The notes under the pieces were generated by a model that did not search any database, was not told the origin of the DNA, and saw only the letters and a program-made list of their open reading frames with translations. A stretch of 10,728 nucleotides of DNA from TMED8 sp964468005. GTDB taxonomy: Bacteria; Pseudomonadota; Alphaproteobacteria; Rhodospirillales; Casp-alpha2. Every line of letters begins with the position of its first letter. The first letter of the stretch is position 1. A program made the position numbers and the translations under genes. Where the stretch lies: the NCBI GenBank assembly GCA_964468005.1, contig CAYXUT010000104.1:1-10728 (forward strand). Reading direction: 5' to 3'. Positions 1 through 7,720 of the stretch are shown in pieces.

Positions 1-339
1 GAACCTTATCGATCGATGTGTCCGTTCGTGCGTGCGCGCTATTTAACATGATTAGTGCCAAACGGAGTTCATAAACTTTCACTTGAAAGCCAGCTCGGAA
101 GACCGGCACCGGAAACGGTCGCCTACTTGATCCGTCGCCTAAATGGTAAGGATTGCCTGAAACGTATCAAATCTGCCTCTTGCGCAACGGCGATTCGAGG
201 CTTGTCGGTAGGAGTAATCCCGGTGTCGCTGATGGAGAGATGCTTCTTCTTGACCCTACGACACGAAGGAGATTAGCTTGAACATAAGAATGGCGTCAGC
301 GCACGGTGAATTCAGGGTGCGAACAAGGGAACCGTCTCC
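1..339. other. Upstream region of the sox operon, no supported gene
   Basis: I see no convincing coding sequence here. The longest + strand open stretch (GTG at 55 to TAG at 274-276) has no recognisable motif and no ribosome binding site. Two signals are visible: a short inverted repeat CTTTCA-CT-TGAAAG at 76-89, and a strong Shine-Dalgarno-like AAGGAG at 266-271 that precedes only a tiny open frame. This is presumably the promoter and leader of soxB. I could not find a -35/-10 pair that I trust, and I see no glycine-riboswitch-like architecture. Confidence 0.5.
76..89. promoter_or_regulatory. Short inverted repeat upstream of soxB, possible operator
   Basis: The sequence CTTTCA-CT-TGAAAG has perfect 6-base arms around a 2-base spacer, about 250 bases before soxB. 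Dyads of this size are typical protein-binding half-sites, but a 6-base inverted repeat can also arise by chance. No regulator gene is visible in the window to pair with it, so the role is a guess. Confidence 0.2.
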
Positions 340-1590
340 ATGGGCAAATACTCCATTTTCAGTCTGCTCAGAAACGCCATGAGCTTTCATGAAGATTGGG
401 AGAAAGTCTGGCGTAGCCCTGACCCAAAATCCGAATACGACGTCATTATCGTCGGCGGCGGCGGCCACGGGCTGGCAACGGCTTACTATCTAGCCAAGGA
501 ACACGGCATCACCAATGTCGCTGTGCTGGAAAAAGGGTGGATCGGTGGCGGCAATACCGGCCGCAACACAACGATCATTCGCTCCAATTATCTTTGGGAT
601 GAAAGTGCTGCGATTTACGAAAAGGCCCTGCAACTCTATGAGGGCCTCAGTCAGGACCTCAACTTCAATATCATGCTAAGCCAGCGCGGTGTCATGAATT
701 TGGCGCACAATCTCCACGACATGCGCGAGTTGCAACGGCGGGTCAACGCGATCCGGCTGAACGGCATCGATTCAGAAATTCTCACCACTACGCAAATCAA
801 GGAGATGGTGCCAATTATCAATACCTCGCCGAGATCACGCTATCCTATCCTCGGCGCGTCGCTGCAGCGACGCGGCGGCGTGGCGCGGCATGATGCGGTC
901 GCCTGGGGCTTTGCGCGCGCCGCCGATACCATGGGTATAGACATCATCCAGCAATGCGAAGTCACTGGTATCATCAGGGATGGCGGCCAAGTGAAGGGTG
1001 TCGAGACAACGAGAGGCATCATCATGGCGCCCAAGGTCGGCATCGTTGCCGCCGGACATACCAGCATGCTCGCCGACATGGCCGGCATCCGCCTGCCAAT
1101 CAATTCCTATCCGCTGCAAGCTATGGTCTCTGAACCGGTCAAGCCAATTCACAATTGCGTTGTCATGTCGAACGCCGTGCACGTCTATGTTTCGCAATCA
1201 GACAAGGGCGAACTAGTACTTGGCGCCGGCATCGACGGCTATCATAGCTATTCGCAGCGCGGCTCCCTACACGTCATCGAAGGGCAACTTGGCGCACTGT
1301 GTGAACTGTTCCCGATTTTCAGTCGGCTCCGGTTAATGCGCCAATGGGGCGGCATCGTCGATACCAGCCCAGACGCCAGCCCGATCGTCTCGAAAACACC
1401 GATTGAGGGTTTCTACATCAACGGCGGTTGGGGCACAGGTGGTTGCAAGGCAACACCGGGCTCTGGTTGGACCTTCGCCCATACCATCGCCCACGACGAA
1501 CCACATGAGCTGAATGCCCCCTGCGCCCTGGACCGCTTTACCACCGGTGCACTGATCGACGAGCACGGCGCCGCCGCCGTGGCGCATTGA
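340..1590 (+). CDS. soxB: Sarcosine oxidase subunit beta (SoxB)
   Basis: This is the catalytic subunit of heterotetrameric sarcosine oxidase (416 aa, normal length). In this family it binds FAD, carries FMN covalently at the SoxA interface, and oxidises sarcosine to an imine. Visible motifs: the Rossmann motif VIIVGGGGHGLATAYYLA at about residues 35-52, the family signature GGGNTGRNTTIIRSNYL at 69-85, and RRGGVARHDAVAWG at 177-190, whose His184 aligns with the covalent FMN site. WGTGGCKATPGSG at 364-376 contains Lys370, which aligns with the active-site lysine. The residue before it is Cys369, where homologues usually have Phe. The start is ATG 340, preceded by AAGGGA at 325-330; the N-terminus (KYSIFSLLRNAM) has the usual SoxB form. 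It opens a four-gene operon. The close homologue N-methylglutamate dehydrogenase subunit MgdA cannot be excluded. Confidence 0.96.
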   Translation: MGKYSIFSLLRNAMSFHEDWEKVWRSPDPKSEYDVIIVGGGGHGLATAYYLAKEHGITNVAVLEKGWIGGGNTGRNTTIIRSNYLWDESAAIYEKALQLYEGLSQDLNFNIMLSQRGVMNLAHNLHDMRELQRRVNAIRLNGIDSEILTTTQIKEMVPIINTSPRSRYPILGASLQRRGGVARHDAVAWGFARAADTMGIDIIQQCEVTGIIRDGGQVKGVETTRGIIMAPKVGIVAAGHTSMLADMAGIRLPINSYPLQAMVSEPVKPIHNCVVMSNAVHVYVSQSDKGELVLGAGIDGYHSYSQRGSLHVIEGQLGALCELFPIFSRLRLMRQWGGIVDTSPDASPIVSKTPIEGFYINGGWGTGGCKATPGSGWTFAHTIAHDEPHELNAPCALDRFTTGALIDEHGAAAVAH

Positions 1591-1606
1591 AGGAGCAAGA
1601 AAGCCC

Positions 1607-1891
1607 ATGTTCCTGATCAAATGCCCCTACTGCGGTGAACGCGAGGAGAGCGAGTTTCATCAGGGCGGCGAAGCGCATATCACCAGGCCCAAGAATCCTG
1701 AGAAACTGAGCGACGACGAATGGACCGAATATCTCTTTATGCGCAAGAACACCAGGGGTGTATTCCTGGAGCGCTGGGTGCACCGCCACGGTTGCCGCCG
1801 CTGGTTCAACGTTGCGCGCGACACCGCCACCAATGAAATCCTAGCCGTATACGAAATGGGCAAGAAACCGCCCAAGAAAGTGCAGTCATGA
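1607..1891 (+). CDS. soxD: Sarcosine oxidase subunit delta (SoxD)
   Basis: This is the small zinc-binding subunit of heterotetrameric sarcosine oxidase (94 aa, typical). It is structural, holding zinc and packing against SoxA. The zinc ligands are all present: Cys6 and Cys9 in KCPYCGERE, and His59 and Cys63 in WVHRHGC. The central DEWTEYLFMRKN and C-terminal RRWFNVARDT segments are also characteristic of the family. It lies 16 bases after soxB, with AGGAG at 1591-1595 before ATG 1607. Its stop overlaps the soxA start in ATGA (1888-1891), which implies translational coupling. Confidence 0.96.
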   Translation: MFLIKCPYCGEREESEFHQGGEAHITRPKNPEKLSDDEWTEYLFMRKNTRGVFLERWVHRHGCRRWFNVARDTATNEILAVYEMGKKPPKKVQS

Positions 1892-4800
1892 AGGTCGGAC
1901 ACCGCTTACCCGAAGGTGGTCTGATCTACCGCGACCAGCGTCTCGGCTTCACCTTCAACGGACGGCGCATGATGGGGTGCGCTGGCGACACGCTTGCATC
2001 TGCGCTATTGGCCAACGGTGTTCGGGTGGTTGGCCGCAGTTTCAAGTACCACCGCCCACGCGGTATTTTCTCGAGCGGCACCGAAGAGCCCAACGCCCTC
2101 GTGCAACTTGAGGCGGGCGCCCATACTCTCGCCAACCAGCAAGCGACGCGCATAGAGCTTTATGATGGCTTAAGTGCCGAAAGCATCAACTGCTGGCCCG
2201 GGCCCGATTTCGATGTCATGGGAATCATGGGGTTGTTTCACCGCGTCATCCCCGCCGGGTTTTATTACAAGACCTTCATGTGGCCTGCGTCGGCCTGGCA
2301 TTTCTATGAGTATTTCATCCGTCGCGCCGCTGGCCTCGGCACCGCGCCGACAGAGCCAGACCCCGACCATTATGATAAGATGAACGCGCATTGCGATGTC
2401 TTGGTTGTTGGCGCCGGACCGGCGGGTCTCGCTGCGGCTTTGGCCGCGACCCGTGCCGGTGCAAGGGTGATCATCGCCGATGAACAGGACCGGCCGGGTG
2501 GCTGGCTTTTGAACGAGACACGAGAGATTGACGACGCGCCTGCGCTCGATTGGGTGACTGCCGTGCGTGACGAGATGCAAGTCGCCGAGGACACGCGCTT
2601 GCTCTTCCGCACTACCGCGTTCGGCTACTATGACCATAACTTCGTCGGGCTTTGCGAGCACCGGGGAGAAACCCTCGTCCATGGCGGCGTCCATTCACGC
2701 CAGCGCATCTGGCGGGTGCGGGCCAAGGAGGTGATCCTGGCCACAGGCTCGATCGAGCGCCCACTGATCTTCGCCGACAATGACCGGCCTGGCGTCATGT
2801 CGTCCGGAGCTGTGCGCGCCTACGCCAACCGCCATGGTGTCGCGGTGGGACGCAAGGTTGCCATATTCACCAACAACGACGACGCCTACAGAACGGCGCT
2901 CGACCTGAGCTGCGCCGGTGTTAGCGTGCCGGCGGTCATTGACCTCCGCACTGATCCTTCGGGCGATTTGGTGACGAAAGCCATGGATGCCGGCATCGAG
3001 ATCATCGACGAGGCTGCCGTCACCCGGGTAGAGGGCACGCGAGGCGTCAAGGGCATCGAGGTAATGGCCTTAAACGGCGATGGCGACGGCGTGACCGGCA
3101 CGGCCAGGGAGATTGCCTGCGATGTAGTGGCGTCTTCGGGCGGCTGGAACCCGACCATTCACCTACATTCACATGCCGGCGGCAAGGCCAAATTCGATGA
3201 CGTACGGGGTATCTTTTTGCCGATCGAATCAGGCCGCGCCTGCCAGTCCGTCGGCGCCACCTCCGGCATTTTCGATCTCTCCGGTTGCCTGGCAGACGGT
3301 TTTAGGGCCGGCAAACAAGCGGCCAGAGCAACCGGTGCAAAAAAACAAACCCGACGCAGGCTGCCCGAGGCGGCTTCCGAGGATGAAACACTGGCTAGGC
3401 TGCTTTGGGTAGTGCCGACCACTGAACCGACCGGACGCAAGTCCAAGCATTTTCTCGACCAGGCGCATGACGTCACCGTCAACGACGTGCAACTGGCGGC
3501 CCGCGAAGGCTATCAGTCGGTCGAGCACGCCAAACGCTATACAACGCTCGGCATGGCACCGGATCAGGGCAAGACCAGCAATATCCCGGGCATGGCGGTG
3601 CTCGGCGCGGCGCTGGGCATCGACAACCTGGAAAGCGTAGGCACCACGACCTTCCGCCCGCCCTACACCCCGGTAACCATCGGCGCGCTGGCCGGTCGCG
3701 ATGTCGGCGTGCTCATGGATCCGGTTCGGATGACGCCCATGCACCATTGGCATGAGCTTGCCAACGCCAAGTGGGAGGACGTCGGGCAATGGAAACGGCC
3801 CTGGTACTATCCCCACAAGGGCGAGAGCATGCGCTGCGCCGTGAACCGCGAGTGTCTCGCCGTGCGCAATGACGTCGGTATTCTCGATGCATCGACGCTC
3901 GGCAAGATCGATATCCAAGGGCCAGATGCAGCGAAGTTCCTCAATCTTGTTTACACCAACGCCTGGGATAGGCTGGCCGACGGCCGTTGTCGCTACGGCT
4001 TGATGCTCGGCGAGGACGGCATGATTTTCGACGACGGTGTGACGTCGCGCCTCGGCGAGCACCACTACTTGATGACCACGACTTCCGGAAACGCGGCGCG
4101 GGTTCTGGAATGGCTGGAGGAATGGCTACAGACGGAATGGCCTAACTTAAGAGTGTTCTGCACCTCGGTAACTGAACAATGGGCTAACCTCACCATCTGC
4201 GGTCCGCGCGCCCGTGATCTGCTAGCGGAATTTACTGATGACATCAACCTTTCACCGGATGCCTTTCCGTTCATGGCGCACCGCGCCGGCACCGTCGGCG
4301 GCTTTCCAGCACGCGTGTTCCGGGTCAGTTTTACCGGCGAGTTATCCTATGAGATCAACGTTGAAGCCAGTTATGGCTTAAGCCTTTGGACCGCCATGAT
4401 CAACGCCGGCGACAAGTACGGCATCACGCCCTTCGGCACCGAGACCATGCACGTACTGCGCGCCGAAAAGGGCTATATAATCGCCGGCCAGGAAACCGAT
4501 GGCACGGTTATCCCTGACGATGTCGGGATGGGCTGGGCCGTCTCCAAGAAGAAGGACTTCATCGGTAAACGTTCGCTTTCTAGGCCCGATAGCCGGCGCA
4601 CGGACCGCAAGCAACTAGTAGGCTTGCTGCCAGCCGATCCCACGGAAGTGTTGCCCGAAGGGGGACAGATCACGGCGGAACGGCATGCTGCGCCGCCAAT
4701 GCCAATGATTGGCCATGTCACCTCAAGCTATCATTCGCCGACCCTCGAGCGGGCCTTCGCCCTCGCCCTGGTTAAGGGCGGCCGGACACGCCATGGTGAT

Positions 4801-4893
4801 ACGATTTACGTGCCGCTGCCCGACAAAACGGTGGTAGCAACGGTGACTTCGCCCGTGTTTTATGATCCCGATGGAGAGAAGCTTCATGGCTAA
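1888..4893 (+). CDS. soxA: Sarcosine oxidase subunit alpha (SoxA)
   Basis: This is the large subunit (1001 aa, normal length) that binds NAD and tetrahydrofolate and traps the methyl carbon as 5,10-methylene-THF. Domain order: residues 1-100 form a ferredoxin-like domain (GRSFKYHRPRGIF at 49-61). The nucleotide-binding domain begins at about 169, with VLVVGAGPAGLAAALAATRA at 171-190, and a second Rossmann strand (GRKVAIFTNNDDAYRTALDL) starts at 321. The C-terminal domain, about 610-1000, is GcvT-like and folate-binding, with FTGELSYEINV at 815-825, HVLRAEKGYIIAGQETDG at 855-872 and KKKDFIGKRSL at 887-897. It overlaps soxD by 4 bases and soxG by 8 bases. NMG dehydrogenase MgdC is homologous and could look much the same. 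Confidence 0.96.
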   Translation: MKVGHRLPEGGLIYRDQRLGFTFNGRRMMGCAGDTLASALLANGVRVVGRSFKYHRPRGIFSSGTEEPNALVQLEAGAHTLANQQATRIELYDGLSAESINCWPGPDFDVMGIMGLFHRVIPAGFYYKTFMWPASAWHFYEYFIRRAAGLGTAPTEPDPDHYDKMNAHCDVLVVGAGPAGLAAALAATRAGARVIIADEQDRPGGWLLNETREIDDAPALDWVTAVRDEMQVAEDTRLLFRTTAFGYYDHNFVGLCEHRGETLVHGGVHSRQRIWRVRAKEVILATGSIERPLIFADNDRPGVMSSGAVRAYANRHGVAVGRKVAIFTNNDDAYRTALDLSCAGVSVPAVIDLRTDPSGDLVTKAMDAGIEIIDEAAVTRVEGTRGVKGIEVMALNGDGDGVTGTAREIACDVVASSGGWNPTIHLHSHAGGKAKFDDVRGIFLPIESGRACQSVGATSGIFDLSGCLADGFRAGKQAARATGAKKQTRRRLPEAASEDETLARLLWVVPTTEPTGRKSKHFLDQAHDVTVNDVQLAAREGYQSVEHAKRYTTLGMAPDQGKTSNIPGMAVLGAALGIDNLESVGTTTFRPPYTPVTIGALAGRDVGVLMDPVRMTPMHHWHELANAKWEDVGQWKRPWYYPHKGESMRCAVNRECLAVRNDVGILDASTLGKIDIQGPDAAKFLNLVYTNAWDRLADGRCRYGLMLGEDGMIFDDGVTSRLGEHHYLMTTTSGNAARVLEWLEEWLQTEWPNLRVFCTSVTEQWANLTICGPRARDLLAEFTDDINLSPDAFPFMAHRAGTVGGFPARVFRVSFTGELSYEINVEASYGLSLWTAMINAGDKYGITPFGTETMHVLRAEKGYIIAGQETDGTVIPDDVGMGWAVSKKKDFIGKRSLSRPDSRRTDRKQLVGLLPADPTEVLPEGGQITAERHAAPPMPMIGHVTSSYHSPTLERAFALALVKGGRTRHGDTIYVPLPDKTVVATVTSPVFYDPDGEKLHG

Positions 4894-5515
4894 TCTTTAT
4901 CTCCGCCAAAGCCCTCTCGCCCACTTGCACCTTGATGCACGCGCCGTCGGCGATGCCGCGAGTTCCAGTACCGGCATTGAAATCGGCGAACACCGCTTCC
5001 GCCATATGCTCAACCTCAGGGGTCATTCAAAGGATGCGGCCTTCGGTGAGGCAGTAAAAAAGGCCATTGGCTGCGCGCTCCCACAAAAACTTAACACCGT
5101 ATATTCAAAGAGCGGCGGGCCGATGATCCTGGCTCTCGGACCGGACGAGTGGTTGATCGTCAGCGATGACGACGCCGGCACGCTGGGGATAAAGCTCGGC
5201 AAGGAATTGAAAGGCCAGCACGCCGGCATCACGGCCGTCGGCGAGGGCCGGACGGTAATCAGGCTCGGCGGCGGCCATGCCCGTGACGTTCTGGCCAAGG
5301 GCTGCCCGCTTGACCTGCACCCGATGGCCTTTGCTCCCGGCCAGTGTGCACAGACGACCTTGGCACGTACCGACATACTTTTGCATTGCCTGACGCCAGG
5401 GCGTGGTAAGGCCGAGGTCTTCGATATCTATGTGGCGCGAAGTTTTGCCGAGTACGCCTGGACCTGGATTGAAGACGCCGGGCGCGAGCATGGTGTGCGT
5501 GTCACGATGCCGTAA
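4886..5515 (+). CDS. soxG: Sarcosine oxidase subunit gamma (SoxG)
   Basis: This is the gamma subunit of heterotetrameric sarcosine oxidase (209 aa), a GcvT-like fold that packs against SoxA and has no established catalytic residues. Family segments are visible: LALGPDEWLIVSDD, GRTVIRLGGGHARDVLAKGC, PLDLHPMAFAPGQCAQTTLA, and DIYVARSFAEYAWTWIEDAG near the C-terminus. I chose ATG 4886 rather than the in-frame ATGs at 4862 and 4871. It has GGAG at 4873-4876 nine bases upstream, gives the usual N-terminus, and overlaps soxA by only 8 bases. It is the last gene of the operon. I see no terminator after it. Confidence 0.94.
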   Translation: MANLYLRQSPLAHLHLDARAVGDAASSSTGIEIGEHRFRHMLNLRGHSKDAAFGEAVKKAIGCALPQKLNTVYSKSGGPMILALGPDEWLIVSDDDAGTLGIKLGKELKGQHAGITAVGEGRTVIRLGGGHARDVLAKGCPLDLHPMAFAPGQCAQTTLARTDILLHCLTPGRGKAEVFDIYVARSFAEYAWTWIEDAGREHGVRVTMP

Positions 5516-5992
5516 GCGAGTAGACTAAACATAATGTTCTATCCTTATGTGAAGTGTGCCGCTCGCCATTGGCCCTAGAATCTCCTGCTTTTGTGCATCC
5601 GTGCCAAACTTAACGACCGCCATGCAGCCGACACAATTGTGACCATTCATGACGGTGGCCACACCAGCGTCTTCCCGCGCCATCTTCAGGCACGAACTGC
5701 TAAACGGCGAGATCTTCTATACACTGAAGCAGATACAAGTGCTGATCGAGAGATGGCAACAACACCACCAACGGTCCGCGCCTGCAGTTCGCTTGGCCAT
5801 AAGACTACCGGCAACACAAACCATCTCGCCACGCCCTACTGCCCAGGCTTACGCTACACTCCAGCCTGAGCAACGGGACAGATAACCGCGTTGAGATCTA
5901 CCTTAGACACTGGGCTACCTAATGGGGCACCGCAGACCACATTCCGGTTCATAACTGCGTCTATGCTGTTGTGGCGCTAATCAAATCTTCAG
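5516..5992. other. Junction between the two gene blocks, holding an IS relic
   Basis: This stretch lies between the end of soxG and the end of the oppositely oriented small membrane gene. Positions 5516-5663 contain nothing I recognise, only a weak hairpin (ACATAA/TTATGT at 5529-5550) without a T-run. Positions 5664-5885 are a decayed transposase. Positions 5886-5992 may include the IS right end. Two operons converge here, yet I find no clear intrinsic terminator for either. Confidence 0.6.
5664..5885 (+). pseudogene. Remnant of IS3-family transposase OrfB (C-terminal end)
   Basis: Only the C-terminal end of an IS3-family integrase-type transposase remains. One frame reads ELLNGEIFYTLKQIQVLIERW from 5694, close to the conserved family stretch after the catalytic region (typically RDELLNGEIF..LKEAQVLIEQWR). 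The expected next block, RPHSSLGYRPPAP, appears as VRACSSLGHKTTG in another frame around 5772-5810. The first frame then resumes as LPATQTISPRPTAQAYATLQP. The reading frame is therefore broken at least twice. The N-terminal part, the DDE residues before it and OrfA are absent. Positions 5911-5939 loosely resemble the right terminus of related elements, but this is uncertain. The element is certainly immobile. Confidence 0.75.
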
Positions 5993-6211
5993 TTAATCTG
6001 CATCCAGAGCCTTGCTCATGCTCTCTTGATTTCCAAATTTTCGAATCTTTTCTTCATGCTGGGACCTCTCCCAGCGGACGCACCAAAAATGCCAGGCGAT
6101 CCATAAAGCAACCCCAACAATTACCATGAGTACTTCGGAACCTTGGAACGGATAAATCGCACCAACATCCTTCAAATCGACCGCCCAGCTTTCAATGCTT
6201 GTCGTGGCCAT
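5993..6211 (-). CDS. Small single-pass membrane protein downstream of amt, function unknown
   Basis: I do not recognise a named family. The 72-residue product has an N-terminal part of about 25 residues (MATTSIESWAVDLKDVGAIY), then one strong transmembrane segment at about 27-45 (VLMVIVGVALWIAWHFW). A charged tail follows (RWERSQHEEKIRKFG), which by the positive-inside rule should face the cytoplasm. It looks real: ATG is preceded by AGGAG at 6219-6223 with a 7-base spacer. The gene starts only 33 bases after the amt stop on the same strand, and the membrane topology is sensible. The likely role is an accessory subunit or modulator of the Amt transporter; this is inferred from position alone. 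Confidence 0.75.
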   Translation of the reverse strand: MATTSIESWAVDLKDVGAIYPFQGSEVLMVIVGVALWIAWHFWCVRWERSQHEEKIRKFGNQESMSKALDAD

Positions 6212-6244
6212 TTTCTATCTCCTTACACTAGCTGGTAACAGCAG

Positions 6245-7597
6245 TTAGATTAGAGCCTTTTCGGCGTTGCGCACATCTTCCGCTGCCGCTTGCTCATCCT
6301 GATTTGAGGCAAAATCGAGCCCCATTAGCTCAATCTCCTTGGGAACTCGCAACATGTCCATGCCGTGCAGCACCTTCGCCACAACCCAACCTGGGAGAAA
6401 ACCAAGGACGCCAAACATTATAATTGCACCGATGAACTGGCCGAGCGGATTGATCGCTGCATACCCTTCGTAGACAGAGCTTGGGTGTCCCCAAAGAACG
6501 AAGCCCGAGATAATCAGCCCCGCAAACCCGGCATACCCGTGTACAGCAACCGCACCGACCGCGTCATCAATCTTGAATTTCTGCTCAACCCAATAGTGCA
6601 TTTTGTAAGCGACAGCCGCCCCGACGCCACCGATGATCATGGCCTGTATCGGATGATAGAGGTCGTTTCCGGCCGACGCCGCGATTATTCCAGCCAGTCC
6701 GCCGGAATAGGTCCAAAATGGGTTTCCCTTTGACACCACAAAAGCCATCATCATACCGCCGGCTAGTGACATCAAAAAATTAAAGGTGATTGCTCCTAGG
6801 GTTGTTGGCGTCATGTAAATTGTAGTCGCTGTCCAAGTTTCGCCTTTTATCAAGCCGTCGATAAACCCGGGACTGGCTAACGGTACGTTGCACGCCGCGT
6901 AAAAGCCCCAAAAGCCCGTATAAATGACAAAAAGACCAACACAAACCATCCAGGGATTGTGTGGAGCAATATCCCGGGGCGTACCGTCGGCGGCAAACTT
7001 TCCGAGGCGCGGTCCGAGTACGACCAGAATTCCAAGCGCAAAACCACCAGCGATCGCATGAATAACTCCCGACGCGTAAGCATCGTGGTATCCGAGGACC
7101 TTGACCATCCAGCCAGCATAGTGCCAACCCCAAGAGGCATCGATCATCCACGCAAAAGAGCCGATGACCACTGCTAGTATCCAGAAAGCCCCCGATTTGA
7201 TACGTTCAATAACTGATCCGGAAACTATGGAAGCAGCCGTCCAGGAAAACAGAAGAAACGCTGCCCAGAACACGCCGGTAATGCGGTCGCCCACGTTGGC
7301 ACCCATGGTGTTTGACCAGGGCGTATTGGCCGCGCCGGCAGCCGTATCAAGCCCACCGGTGATGAACGGACCGTTGGGAAATGCCCAATAAATCCACCAA
7401 CCAAAGAAGAAAAAGGTGACCGTAACCAAAGGGATTATCATCGAGTTCTTCATGAGCGTATGCATGTGGTTACGCTGCCGACTGGCACCAACCTCATACA
7501 TGCAAAAACCCACATGGATTAGGAACATTAGCGGAACCGTGATCCAATAATAAAACTCGGTGAAAACGGTTGTCAGAGCATCGAGATTATTTTCCAT
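6245..7597 (-). CDS. amt: Ammonium transporter, Amt family
   Basis: This is an inner-membrane channel for ammonium and possibly methylammonium (450 aa, about 11 membrane helices). Compared with E. coli AmtB, key positions can be matched: Phe117 (F107) and Phe232 (F215) of the gate, Asp172 (D160), and the twin histidines His180 in SGVIHAIAGG (H168) and His353 in AVAVHGYAG (H318). The C-terminal tail LRVPKEIELMGLDF matches the AmtB cytoplasmic tail. At the external recruitment site, AmtB Ser219 is Cys236 here (GFYAAC). The start ATG 7595-7597 has GAGGA at 7606-7610. The gene lies 200 bases downstream of the Tdm-like gene, with its own putative promoter, and is followed by a small membrane protein. 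No glnK/PII gene is visible. Confidence 0.96.
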   Translation of the reverse strand: MENNLDALTTVFTEFYYWITVPLMFLIHVGFCMYEVGASRQRNHMHTLMKNSMIIPLVTVTFFFFGWWIYWAFPNGPFITGGLDTAAGAANTPWSNTMGANVGDRITGVFWAAFLLFSWTAASIVSGSVIERIKSGAFWILAVVIGSFAWMIDASWGWHYAGWMVKVLGYHDAYASGVIHAIAGGFALGILVVLGPRLGKFAADGTPRDIAPHNPWMVCVGLFVIYTGFWGFYAACNVPLASPGFIDGLIKGETWTATTIYMTPTTLGAITFNFLMSLAGGMMMAFVVSKGNPFWTYSGGLAGIIAASAGNDLYHPIQAMIIGGVGAAVAYKMHYWVEQKFKIDDAVGAVAVHGYAGFAGLIISGFVLWGHPSSVYEGYAAINPLGQFIGAIIMFGVLGFLPGWVVAKVLHGMDMLRVPKEIELMGLDFASNQDEQAAAEDVRNAEKALI

Positions 7598-7605
7598 TTT
7601 TTAAA

Positions 7606-7610
7606 TCCTC
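7606..7610 (-). promoter_or_regulatory. Ribosome binding site of amt
   Basis: GAGGA on the - strand, 8 bases before the amt ATG, within GGAGAGGA. It is the only good Shine-Dalgarno match near this start. Confidence 0.6.
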
Positions 7611-7619
7611 TCCGATGAC

Positions 7620-7645
7620 CACCGGTCCAAACCTAGCACCGGTGC
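7620..7645 (-). promoter_or_regulatory. Hairpin/palindrome in the amt leader
   Basis: CACCGGT at 7620-7626 and ACCGGTG at 7638-7644 form a perfect 7-bp stem with an 11-base loop. In addition, GCACCGGTGC at 7636-7645 is itself a perfect 10-bp palindrome. The structure lies 10 bases upstream of the amt Shine-Dalgarno sequence, so it could act as an RNA hairpin affecting translation or as a protein-binding site. The half-sites GCACC and GGTGC recall NtrC sites, but those have a spacer that is missing here. Confidence 0.4.
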
Positions 7646-7720
7646 CCATCTTACCTGATTTTTGCCACAGCTTTGGTTAAAGTTATTATCATCCTGAAAA
7701 CACTCAGTCAGCCTAGCACA

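Noticed and set aside
55..276. 73-codon + strand open frame from GTG upstream of soxB
   Set aside because: No ribosome binding site, no recognisable motif or domain, and a composition like noncoding sequence; treated as intergenic.
250..278. TTGACC and TTAGCT as a soxB promoter
   Set aside because: The -35 is good and the spacing is 17, but the -10 is poor; not enough to call.
1..339. Glycine riboswitch before soxB
   Set aside because: Considered because the product is glycine, but the characteristic paired conserved cores of that riboswitch are not seen.
3229..4065. 278-codon open frame on the - strand inside soxA
   Set aside because: It lies entirely opposite a well-supported soxA coding frame in high-GC DNA and shows no recognisable protein motif.
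4862..4885. Upstream in-frame ATGs as alternative starts of soxG
   Set aside because: They would lengthen the overlap with soxA to 23-32 bases and lack a well-placed Shine-Dalgarno; ATG 4886 has GGAG nine bases upstream and gives the usual N-terminus.
5529..5550. ACATAA/TTATGT hairpin after soxG as a terminator
   Set aside because: The 6-bp AT-rich stem has no following T-run, so it is unlikely to terminate transcription.
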